64,000 nt of DNA from Achatina immaculata. Taxonomy: Eukaryota; Mollusca; Gastropoda; Stylommatophora; Achatinidae. The notes beneath the pieces are model-generated. The model worked only from the letters and a program-made list of their open reading frames with translations, made no database searches and was not told the origin of the DNA. The stretch lies in the NCBI GenBank assembly GCA_009760885.1, contig CM019696.1, forward strand, positions 41,358,267-41,422,266, in the 5' to 3' direction. The position numbers were made by a program, and so were the translations under genes. This document shows positions 55,737-64,000 of this stretch, one piece after another (position 1 is the first letter of the stretch; every line of letters starts with the position of its first letter).

Positions 55737-56630
55737 TGATCAAAAAGTATCAGGACTGGACTTATTTAGAAAATAAAAAACAACTAACTACAAGAGTTAC
55801 TGATCTGTAATTTAATCACCTTCGAAATAGTCCCCTTCGAAAGCAATACATTTACCCCAGCACTGTTTCCACTGCTCAAAGCATCTTTTGAAGTCATTTT
55901 CTTATCTCGATAACAGCTGCCTAGTCGCATTCTGTTGTATCTCCTTGGCATCCTGAAATCGTTTTTCCTATCAGGTGGCATTTTATTTTTGGAAAGAAGA
56001 AAAAAGTCACAGTGAGTGACCTGTGCGATGTGGTTCTTAGCAAGGTCTGGGAGATGTTGAGGTCTTCCATTGCGAAGACGGCCTTATTTTCAGGGTCATA
56101 TCTATAAACCCACAATTCGTCATCACTTATGATTGTTTTTAAGAGGATTTTGTCATCTTTGACGCATTCAGTCGGGTTACAAGCAGCTGCAACATGAACC
56201 TGCTTCTGGTCAGCTGAGAGCACCTTTGGCATGAGTTTAGCTAAGACATGTCTCATGGCCAAATTGTCTGTAAGGATTGACTGGATTGAACCAGAACTAA
56301 TGTGTAAGTCATCAGATAACTCACAAATAGTGATTTGTTGATTTTTGCAGGACAGATGCGTGGACAAGTTGGATATTTTATTCACTTTTTTGCTGGCTGC
56401 GTTTCTCCCAGACCATTTATCACTCTCAACACTTTCGTGGCCATTTTTGAAATGTTTATACCACTCATAAACTTGTGTATGACTCACACAGTCTCTCCAT
56501 AGACTACCCATTTCTTTAATTTTGTGTCTTTGCACATTTCACCAAGTTTCTGGCAAAATCTCATGAAAATTTGCTGATACAGTTTTTCCGACTTGGCAGT
56601 TGTGATGAACAGATTCAGATATGTAAGATC
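55737..56630 (-). mobile_element. Internally deleted mariner transposon
   Basis: The terminal sequence GTGATCAAAAAGTATCAGGA at 55737-55756 is typical of a mariner inverted repeat. The transposase reads on the minus strand from about 56625 (KLGEMCKD) to about 55800 (GKCIAFEGDYFEGD). The matching right-end repeat was not identified confidently. It lies 390 bp downstream of the host stop codon, in convergent orientation. Confidence 0.75.
55800..56625 (-). pseudogene. SETMAR/mariner-like transposase, middle part deleted
   Basis: The frame at 55921-56535 shows SLWRDCVSHTQVYEWYKHFK (HTH), DDLHISSGSIQSILTDNL, VLSADQKQ and TIISDDELWVYRYDPENKA, where the catalytic position is Asp in SDDELW instead of the usual GDE. 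It then jumps straight to FFFPKIK, equivalent to the segment just after the third Asp. The region with the second and third catalytic Asp is lost. A frameshift near 55940 precedes the C-terminal CFKRCFEQWKQCWGKC block. Confidence 0.8.
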
Positions 56631-56639
56631 AAAGCACTA

Positions 56640-57328
56640 CTGTAAATAAAGCAGACAAACTGGGGAGACTCTGAATTACACTACATGCATGGTTTATGCC
56701 AAAGTCAAGCTGTGCCTATCCCTTTCTGATTGTCTCAGTTGGTTCCAGATTTATGCCTTCATATTAGATAACTTTTTGATGACACCATGTAAAAGAGGGA
56801 GTAATTTATTTACTTATAAAGAAGGAGGAACATTCAAGCCATTACCTGTAACAGTGGTTCTCAAAACTTTTCAAACTGCAGCAAACTTAGCAATACAAAT
56901 TTCTGTCATTTTCTGTAAAATTTTAAAGTTTATACTTAAACTGACTATATTATTCTTTAACAGTAAGTATTTTTGTTGTGAAACATGACCCAAGAACAGT
57001 GGCATATCAGTGTTAATAATGTGGTTAAAAAGTGTTGGATATACAGCAACTAACTGACTAAAAGTAACATTCTCGCTTGAAAAAGTCAAGTGTACAGGCA
57101 AGCTTTTTTTATGCTCATTCGGCCACACAGAATGTTCATAATTCCTCTGTGCAACATTTTTTGCGCTCCTGAGGTAAGCATGAAGTCAGGGGGTGAGTAG
57201 AATGAAAAGGAATTAACTGTGAGCAACAACAACGAGGGGCTTTAACTTAAATGCAGTTATTTCACAGGACCCATCATAGAAGTTTCTGCTATAAATTTCT
57301 AATAAAACATATCAAGGATAACGAAATA
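56640..57328. other. Unassigned spacer
   Basis: AT-rich. ACAGTGGTTCTCAAAACTTT at 56851-56870 resembles a hAT terminal repeat but no partner end was found. The frame at 56689-56988 has no recognisable domain. Confidence 0.4.
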
Positions 57329-57329
57329 A

Positions 57330-57735
57330 AGTGAAAAAAGTCTCTTCCATCTTCCTCCTCTCACCTAAGTTCGTCCGCTCCTCCTTTTCTATTTTCCCTC
57401 TTCTCCCCTACCTTCTTCCACTCCTCCATTTCTATTCTCCCTTCTCTCCCCTAACTTCTCTTCTTCCACTCCTCTTTCTATTCTCTCTCCTCTCCCCTAA
57501 CTTCCTCCACTCTTCCTTTACTATTCTTCTCCTCTCTCACTTCTTTTATTCTCCCCCTCTCCTTCCACTTCTTTTCTATTCTCCTCCCTCTCCCCTAACT
57601 TCTTCAACTCCTTTTCTATTCTCTGTCCTCTCCTCTAGCTTCTTCTACTCCTCCTTTTCTATTCTACCTCCTCTCCTCTAGCTTCTTCTACTCCTCCTTT
57701 TCTATCCCCTCCCTCATTTTTCCTCTCATCCCTTC
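57330..57735. repeat. 400-bp polypyrimidine minisatellite
   Basis: Almost pure C/T on the plus strand with an irregular period of about 30-45 bp (CTCCTTTTCTATTCT, CCTCTCCCCTAACTTCTTC). A strong homopurine-homopyrimidine asymmetry of potential triplex type. Confidence 0.85.
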
Positions 57736-58175
57736 TCTTCTTTTTCCATTCTGTATAGGTAGCTTTGTTTCGTGCATTCACACTCTGTTCTGTGTCTCAT
57801 GCTTTCTCTCTGTCTGTATGTATGTATGTATTTGTGTGCTCCAGTTTCATTACTGCATTGTTGTAATAGACACTAATACTGGCTGTAACTGTACGTGCTA
57901 CTCCGAAAAGTGTCCTGCATTAGGCATGAAAGGTCACACAGCAAAGCTTTCAAAAATATTTTAAAAAGAAATCACACAAAAGGAGGCGAGGGATTACTAG
58001 AGTTACAGCCATATGAAAGAGGAGGCTAAAAATAGAAGCAACCCACCAAAAAACGTGAGGGCCCACTTCTTTTCTTATCCAGGCAAAGGCAGATTTACCT
58101 TCAGAGCACCAATAGACAGGAAGTGAAGCTTTGAAGAAGTTTTTTAAATATACGCAGATTTATATATACGTAGTT
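57736..58175. other. Unassigned spacer
   Basis: A short (TATG)n at about 57816-57829; nothing else recognised. Confidence 0.45.
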
Positions 58176-59174
58176 GGGTAAAGCTTGGGCGACCATCCTC
58201 AACCCAGCGCGTCACAAGTGGCGGATGGTGAAAGTCCTCCAGATATGGAGGCTCCCTGTGAATAAGGATTTACCCAAATAAGCAGGCACGGACCAACTGG
58301 CTCAGAGAGCGAGGTGGGGTAGTAGGTGGCTCTGCTACTCCTATAAAGTGCCTCAGGTGCTCAGTGAAGGGTATACCAGGCTGATCAGAGGCGCCTTAAA
58401 ACCTCTCGCTCCCGCTGCCTTGCGGGTAGAACAGGGAGTCCAAAGGCTAGCGGAGAGTCCGTACACAAACCGACAGAAAGCAACGGGAAACCACTGTTGT
58501 AGCTCCCAAGAACAATTATGCGTATTCAGAGTAATAGATTTGTCATGAACGACGTTAATGGATGTTCCTCTTGAACAACCTCGTCCGGTAGAGCAGCTCA
58601 CGAGCCACAGGTAAGGCCAGATCGTCATCAAGCTACTGGTGGTAAAACTAACAAGTTCAAAATAGCAACATGGAATGTTAGAACTCTATTTCAGGCTGGA
58701 AAATTAGAAAATGTAAAGAGGGAAATGGAAAGGATGAAGATTAACATATTAGGAAAGAGTGAAGTTAGATGGACAGGTGCAGGGAAGATAAACTCTAATA
58801 AATATTCAATAATATATTCAGGAAGTGAGAAACATGAACGAGGAGTAGGAATAATATTTGATGAACAAACAGCAAGGACAATTGTAGGATATTTGAACAT
58901 CTTGGATCGAGTCCTGCTAGCCCAACTGAAAGGACGACCAATAAACATAAATATTATACAAGTGTACGCTCCAACATCTGAAAGTTCTGAAGAAGATGTA
59001 CAGCTATTTTATAATGACATAGAGACAGCCATGAAACATACAAAGGCACATGAATTTGCTATAGTGATGGGAGATTTTAATGCCAAAGTTGGTAAAGTAA
59101 GAACTTCAGACATCGTTGGTGACTATGGACTGGGGGAGAGGAATGACAAAGGCAGTAAATTAATTGAATGGTAA
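58176..59174 (+). mobile_element. 5' part of an RTE element: leader plus endonuclease
   Basis: 58176-58620 is the GC-richer RTE leader, also present in the composite element at 26.69 kb. From about 58650 the frame reads KFKIATWNVRTLFQAGKLEN, INILGKSEVRWTGAG, IINIIQVYAPTSE-type text and FAIVMGDFNAKVG, ending at a stop after LIEW (59174): the APE endonuclease N-terminal two thirds. The frame is open from 58575 but lacks an ATG before 58725, so the start is eroded or non-canonical. The rest of ORF2 and the 3' end are absent, which is unusual for LINE copies. Confidence 0.85.
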
Positions 59175-61270
59175 AGCAGGATTCTCGGGTGATTCTCTGT
59201 GTGTAGAATGTAAACTGTAGATGTATTGCTACTCATTTCTGTGTATATTTCCACTATTGTCCACTGGAATAATGTTCTTTCTTACATTACTATTCTACGC
59301 TATTTTGCGTCTGTTTTGTTACTCACTTCACAGACTTACTTGCTCCCAGGTTCATTCTCTCTCAGTGGAAATAGTAATACAGAAGCAGCAGCTTTACAGT
59401 TGAAATGACTTTAATGATGCACGGGGTGACGATGAGTCGATGAGCGATATGACGAGAACGACAAAGGCATCAACAAAATCCATGGACACAAGACTAGACA
59501 TCTCCACGATATATGTTCCCAGCAGACTACTGTCGCCATCAGAACAACCTAATACACTCCATTCTACATCTATTTCACTAAACAACAACATGTCATGCAA
59601 GAGACAAGGCAGATGGACTCTACTCACAAAGCTGATTACTTTAGAAGATAACTCATTTTATACAAATGTTCCAATTCTCAGATGAGTTATCTCTCTTACG
59701 TCCTAACATTCAGTATACTGCTATAATGGGCAATAATGAAAGCGTTAAGGACAGATGCGCTAGAACAAAAATAAAAGAGTATTATCCCCTGTAACACTGC
59801 TAGATTTTCAGATACATGGACCTGGCCCTTTCTGTGAAGTTGATTGGCAGATATGAGAAGGGGGAAAGTGCATTACGAGTGAAGGATTTTCTTCATACCA
59901 AGTGTCCAAACAAAGCAGAACAAGTAACTACCATCTGCCAGCTTCCAAACTGTCTTCTGAAAAGAAAAATGCCATTATAGCAAGTTATGATCATATTATC
60001 AGATCTTTCTCAACGTAAACTTTTTGTTTTACTTTTTAGGTTTGTCACCACCGTTTAACTCCCTACTATGTACAAACACTCACATAAAAATATGGTGAAA
60101 AGTATTATATGTAATACTTTCACAACGCCAAGTGTAAAATTCAGATAATGCTGTCAAAGTCATAAGCACATAAAAAAGTACAACAGTGACTTTGCATCAT
60201 GGTAATTAGTGTAAAATACGTGTTAGATACATGTGTACGTGTATATGCAAATGCGCATTGACAATATGCACATATACAATGTCATATACACTTTAGTATT
60301 ACTGATAGCTTATGCAAGATGACCATACCAACTATTGGGTCATACGCTTGGAATATATGTAGGGTAGTCTAGCGATCTGCCATCACCAGTTTCCTCTGGT
60401 TCTTATACTCTTACTAGCAAATCATATAGGTAGATCTTTCACACGCTTAGTGCACCACAGAACTGTCAGTGTAACATCAAATCAAACATCTAATCTTTAA
60501 ACCACAAGCATATATGAGAAGACCATACAAACAATCAGAATATAAATACACAGAATATAAATGAATAGCACTACAGTATGATCACGTGACGGACATTCTG
60601 GTAATAGACATGCCTCAACTTTATCCTGCTAGACAATTCTACCTGAATCTAATCCTAGAAAATATAGATTCCTTCTATATGAATATATGAAATTCCGGGA
60701 CAAATGCCGCTAAACATCTGAAAGTAGTAATTTTTAAGAATATCTATTTTTATGTGCGACCTTTTGGATTGTGCAGGTAATAATAATCTTCAATGGTTTC
60801 AACAACTGAGTTTCATGAATGGTCCACGTAGCAAATCTATATCATTTAGAGTAGAAAAAATAAGAGCTTTTAATATATATATATATATATATATAAAATC
60901 CCTGGGGTGTGTATGGCGGTTTGGCGTAAGAGGTCAGAGACCTGACAAAAAATTATAAATGTTGATATAAAATATTTATTTAATAAACTAACCCAGCTGT
61001 GTGTTTAGATGTAAGGGCAATGAAGCACTGCTTTCATCTGAAGGTTAAATGGACTGAAAATTGTTGTTGTATCTGTTTGTACTGGATAGATATTTGTAGC
61101 TGAAGCTGTGAAGAAGTTCTTATGACACTGGTTGTCATAGTAAGCAAAGAGGTGGCAGAGTAGCTTCGTTTTATTGCAAGAGAAAATATGAGAAGCTGGA
61201 TCCTTCATCATGAATGAGAGTTCGTTAATTTCCATCAGGTTCAACAGGCTACGCTATCACAGTAGTCTTT
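59175..61270. other. Unassigned AT-rich spacer
   Basis: About 2.1 kb without recognised genes. A (TA)n tract lies at 60874-60894. Short open frames (59440-59685, 60752-60958) show no family features. Confidence 0.45.
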
Positions 61271-61274
61271 TTCA

Positions 61275-61735
61275 CAGATGCATAATGATACAGGATAATC
61301 TAGTCTAGCTCGTATCGATTACTCTGATAACAGGGTAGTTTAGTCTAGCTCGTATCTAACAAGGTTGATCTAGTCTAGCTCATAATGATTACTCTGATAA
61401 GAGGGTAGATCTGTTCTAGTTCATATCGATTACTATGGTAACAGTGTAGATCTAGTCTAGCTTGTATCGATTACTCTAGTAACAGGGTAGATCGTTTAGC
61501 TCATATCGGTTACTCTGATAATATAGTTGATCTAGTCTAGATCATATCGATTACTCTGATAACATGGTTGATCTAGTCTAGATCATATCGATTACTTTGA
61601 TAACAAGTTAGATCTAGTCTACCTCATATTGATTACTTTGATAACAGAGTAGTCTAGTCTAGTTCCTATCGATAACTCTGATAACAGGATAGATGTAGTC
61701 CAGCTCACATCCATAACTTTGATAACAGGGTGTCT
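61275..61735. repeat. 41-bp minisatellite rich in short palindromes
   Basis: About 11 units of GTAGATCTAGTCTAGCTCAT and ATCGATTACTCTGATAACAGG. AGATCT, ATCGAT and CTAG palindromes recur in each unit. Confidence 0.9.
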
Positions 61736-61835
61736 AATGATACTACTGAGTGGATAATGGGAAATCAATTTTGATTTTTTTGGAGAAACTTCGGTCTTTG
61801 ATTCAAAACATAAGCTGAGTACGTTAGGAAGCTAA

Positions 61836-61888
61836 GTAGTAGTAGTAGTAGTAGTAGTAGCAGCAGTAGCAGTATTAGTAGCAGCATC

Positions 61889-61929
<41 letters not shown>

Positions 61930-62107
61930 CTGCAGTAGTAGTAGTAGCAGCAGCAGTAGTAGTATTAGTAGCAGCATCAGTAGTAGTAGTAGTAGTAGCA
62001 GCAGTAGTAGCAGTATTAGTAGCAGCATCAGTAGTAGTAGTAGTAGCAGTAGTAGCTGCAGTAGTAGTAGTAGTAGCAGCAGCAGTAGTAGTATTAGTAG
62101 CAGCATC

Positions 62108-62139
<32 letters not shown>

Positions 62140-62345
62140 CAGCAGTAGTAGTTGTAGCAGCAGTAGCAGCAGCAGCAGTAGCAGCAGCAGTAGTAGTAGT
62201 AGTAGCAGTAGTAGCTGCAGTAGTAGTAGTAGTAGCAGCAATAGTAATAGTAGTAGTAGTAGAAATTAGTATTATTATTGTTGCTATTGTTGTTGTTACT
62301 GCTGTTCTTCTTCTTCTTCTTGTAGAACAACAACAACAACGACAG
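61836..62345. repeat. (AGT)n/(AGC)n trinucleotide microsatellite
   Basis: About 430 bp of AGT with blocks of AGC, ATT and ATC, including a repeated higher-order segment (AGTATTAGTAGCAGCATCAG occurs four times). TTG/TTC/AAC runs follow to 62345. Poly-Leu frames are artefacts. Confidence 0.95.
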
Positions 62346-62429
62346 CAGCAATAAGAATAATACGAATTATATTAACTCTGAGCGGAGAACTAATGTTTGA
62401 ACCAATGTTTAGAATTTATACACATTACT

Positions 62430-64000
62430 AATGGGCAGCCCCCGTGTGGTACCCGGGATCTGCAAAGAATAGGACCACTGTACCCTACCATGCATGATCG
62501 TAAAAGGCGACTAAGGAGGGTTCAGCATAAGGCCAGCAACCCTATCTGGTAAAAAACTATCAGACTGCTACAGAAACAGAAGCAAGGGAAAAAGCAAATG
62601 CAGGTGGAAGGAGGAATGCTTATCAGGAAACTGAGCCCATGAAGGTTGTGGATGAAAGCCAGCCACTGGAAGTCCCCAGCCCGACTGCAGACCTCCTGGA
62701 ACCTAAACAAAAGATGCAAATAGGCAGCTGGAATGTAAGAACACTAAACCAGACTGGAAAACTAGCACAAACCATCAAGGAAATGCACAGATACAAACTA
62801 GACATACTAGGAATACAAGAAGCAAGATGGACAGGACAAGGCAGAAGGAAATTAACAACACAGCACACAGAAGATACAATAATATGGTCAGGTAAAGAAG
62901 ATCTTCATGAAGGAGGAGTAGCATTGATTATAACAAAAGAAGCATCAAGAGCATTGCTGAAATGGACCCCAATAAATGAGAGATTATTATATGCACGGTT
63001 CAACTCAAGATTCACGAAGCTGTCTATTATAGTTTGTTATGCACCAACAGAAGCAGCTGAAGAGGAATTAAAAGAAGATTTTTACAACAGCCTCCAAGCC
63101 ACAGTAGAAACAATACCCAAGCATGATATGCTACTCATCTTGGGCGACTTCAATGCAAAAGTAGGTGAAGGAAATGAAGATAGAAGAAGAATCATGGGAA
63201 GAGAAGGAATCGGAGAAATAAATGAAAATGGAGAAAGACTGTGCAGTTTCTGTGAAGAAAACATGATGACCATCGGAGGGACAATTTTCCAACACAAAAA
63301 CATCCATAAGGTGACTTGGAGGTCACCAGATAAAACCACAGAAAACCAAATCGATCACATACTAATAAACAACAAGTGGAAACGGTCACTACAAGATGTG
63401 CGAGCAAGGAAAGGAGCAGATATAGGAAGTGATCACAACCTTCTGGTAGCAAAAATAAAACTAAAATTAAGGAAAGCCAAAATCGGAGAACACAGAAAGA
63501 TACATTTTGATACAAGAAAACTGATAGACCAGCAAACAAGAAATGAATTCTCAATAATACTTAAGAACCGCTTCAGTGTCCTACAAGACGAAGCAGAAAT
63601 GTCCATATTAGAGTTCAATAAAACACTACAGGAAACAGCAAAAGAGGTGCTGGGATATCGGAAAAGGAGAAAAGAGGAATGGATAAGTGAGACCACATGG
63701 GAAAAGATAGAGCAAAGAAAAGAAATCAAGAAAAAATTACTGAACACCAAATCACAACGGCTTAAAGAACGAGTTTTAAGTAATTATGCACAAAAAGACA
63801 AAGAAGTGAAGGAATCATGCCGTCAAGATAAACGTCAATATTATGACAACTTAGCAGAAACAGCAGAGAAAGCAGCATATACAAATGACATGAAAACCAT
63901 ATATAAAATCACAAAGCAGATGACAGGTAACTTCAATACAAGATGTGAAAGTGCAGTAAGAACACAAAATGGACAACTGGTCAGTGGAGAAGAGAAAAAA
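62430..64000 (+). mobile_element. RTE-like LINE, 5' half, continuing beyond the window
   Basis: The leader with CCCGTGTGGTACCCGGGATC, CATGATCGTAAAAGGCGACT and CAGCAACCCTATCTGGTAAA is the kind of 5' region seen in invertebrate RTE-like elements. It precedes a long uninterrupted ORF2. It starts about 85 bp after the AGT microsatellite complex. It belongs to a different family from the element at 58.2 kb. Confidence 0.85.
62639..64000 (+). CDS. RTE-like ORF2, endonuclease and start of RT (partial, open at the window edge)
   Basis: 454 codons without a stop from ATG 62639 to the last base. The frame is open from 62531 and this is the first ATG. APE-type endonuclease motifs: GSWNVRT (N32), ILGIQEARWTG (E61), VCYAPTEAA, LILGDFNAKVG (D170, N172), VTWRSPDKTTENQIDHILIN and GSDHNLLVAKI (D265, H266), so all catalytic positions are intact. 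A basic, helical linker follows (EEWISETTWEKIEQRKEIKK, YYDNLAETAEKAAYTND). The window ends just before RT motif 1. No frameshift is visible, so this may be a recent or still functional copy; the RT half is needed to tell. Confidence 0.88.
   Translation, partial: MKVVDESQPLEVPSPTADLLEPKQKMQIGSWNVRTLNQTGKLAQTIKEMHRYKLDILGIQEARWTGQGRRKLTTQHTEDTIIWSGKEDLHEGGVALIITKEASRALLKWTPINERLLYARFNSRFTKLSIIVCYAPTEAAEEELKEDFYNSLQATVETIPKHDMLLILGDFNAKVGEGNEDRRRIMGREGIGEINENGERLCSFCEENMMTIGGTIFQHKNIHKVTWRSPDKTTENQIDHILINNKWKRSLQDVRARKGADIGSDHNLLVAKIKLKLRKAKIGEHRKIHFDTRKLIDQQTRNEFSIILKNRFSVLQDEAEMSILEFNKTLQETAKEVLGYRKRRKEEWISETTWEKIEQRKEIKKKLLNTKSQRLKERVLSNYAQKDKEVKESCRQDKRQYYDNLAETAEKAAYTNDMKTIYKITKQMTGNFNTRCESAVRTQNGQLVSGEEKK

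Noticed and set aside
56851..57010. hAT transposon end (CAGTGGTTCTCAAA)
   Set aside because: A single terminal-like match; no inverse end or transposase was found nearby. Similar weak matches at 49640, 50262 and 51913 also lack partners.
58650..59174. Craniofacial development protein 2-like host gene
   Set aside because: That database label usually reflects LINE endonucleases; the leader, motifs and repeats show it is an RTE ORF2 start.
61765..62241. 158-codon poly-Leu frame on the minus strand
   Set aside because: Artefact of the AGT/AGC microsatellite.
62639..64000. Host endonuclease/exonuclease gene
   Set aside because: The same pattern as RTE ORF2, with a LINE-type leader and a basic linker toward RT.

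Overview
The window is animal nuclear DNA, probably from a mollusc or another lophotrochozoan. It holds one complete multi-exon gene with GT-AG introns, embedded in a dense mix of non-LTR retrotransposons (RTE-like, CR1-like and Ingi/I-like), mariner DNA transposons, a tRNA-derived SINE, microsatellites and minisatellites. The species cannot be fixed from sequence alone. No prokaryotic operon, CRISPR array, rRNA or intact tRNA gene was seen.

Layout. 1-27 kb is repeat-rich flank: RTE, CR1-like and Ingi-like fragments (0.7-3.6 kb); a decayed CR1-like element with an SGNH-esterase-type ORF1 (3.9-8.5 kb); an RTE-like fragment (9.2-10.2 kb); a complete Ingi-like element with 12-bp target-site duplications (TSDs) and one frameshift (10.28-14.75 kb); decayed RTE copies (15.5-22.7 kb); a broken mariner (24.4-25.6 kb); a 400-bp ACT microsatellite; and a short composite RTE derivative with its own TSD (26.69-27.16 kb).

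27.656-55.346 kb (+) is the host gene. I rebuilt 15 coding exons (2640 nt, 879 aa) with matching phases at every junction. The product is a nose-resistant-to-fluoxetine-6 (NRF-6)-like multipass acyltransferase: signal peptide, Ser/Thr-rich linker, Cys-rich NRF domain, then an acyltransferase-3 membrane domain. Its introns carry RTE insertions, SINEs and seven different minisatellites. The largest is a 2-kb array of 44-bp units in intron 8, in which almost every unit contains a 3'-splice-site-like motif. A polyadenylation signal lies 235 nt after the stop.

55.3-64 kb is again repeat flank: an internally deleted mariner (-), a polypyrimidine tract, the 5' part of an RTE element, a 41-bp minisatellite, a 430-bp AGT microsatellite, and the 5' half of a second RTE-like LINE. 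That last element has a reading frame still open at the window edge (62639-64000).

The most informative structures are the composite RTE derivative, two twin-priming-type inversions with intact TSDs inside the host gene, RTE families whose ORF stop codon is supplied by the 3' tail repeat, and the splice-acceptor-bearing intronic minisatellites. No clearly new defence or metabolic system was found.
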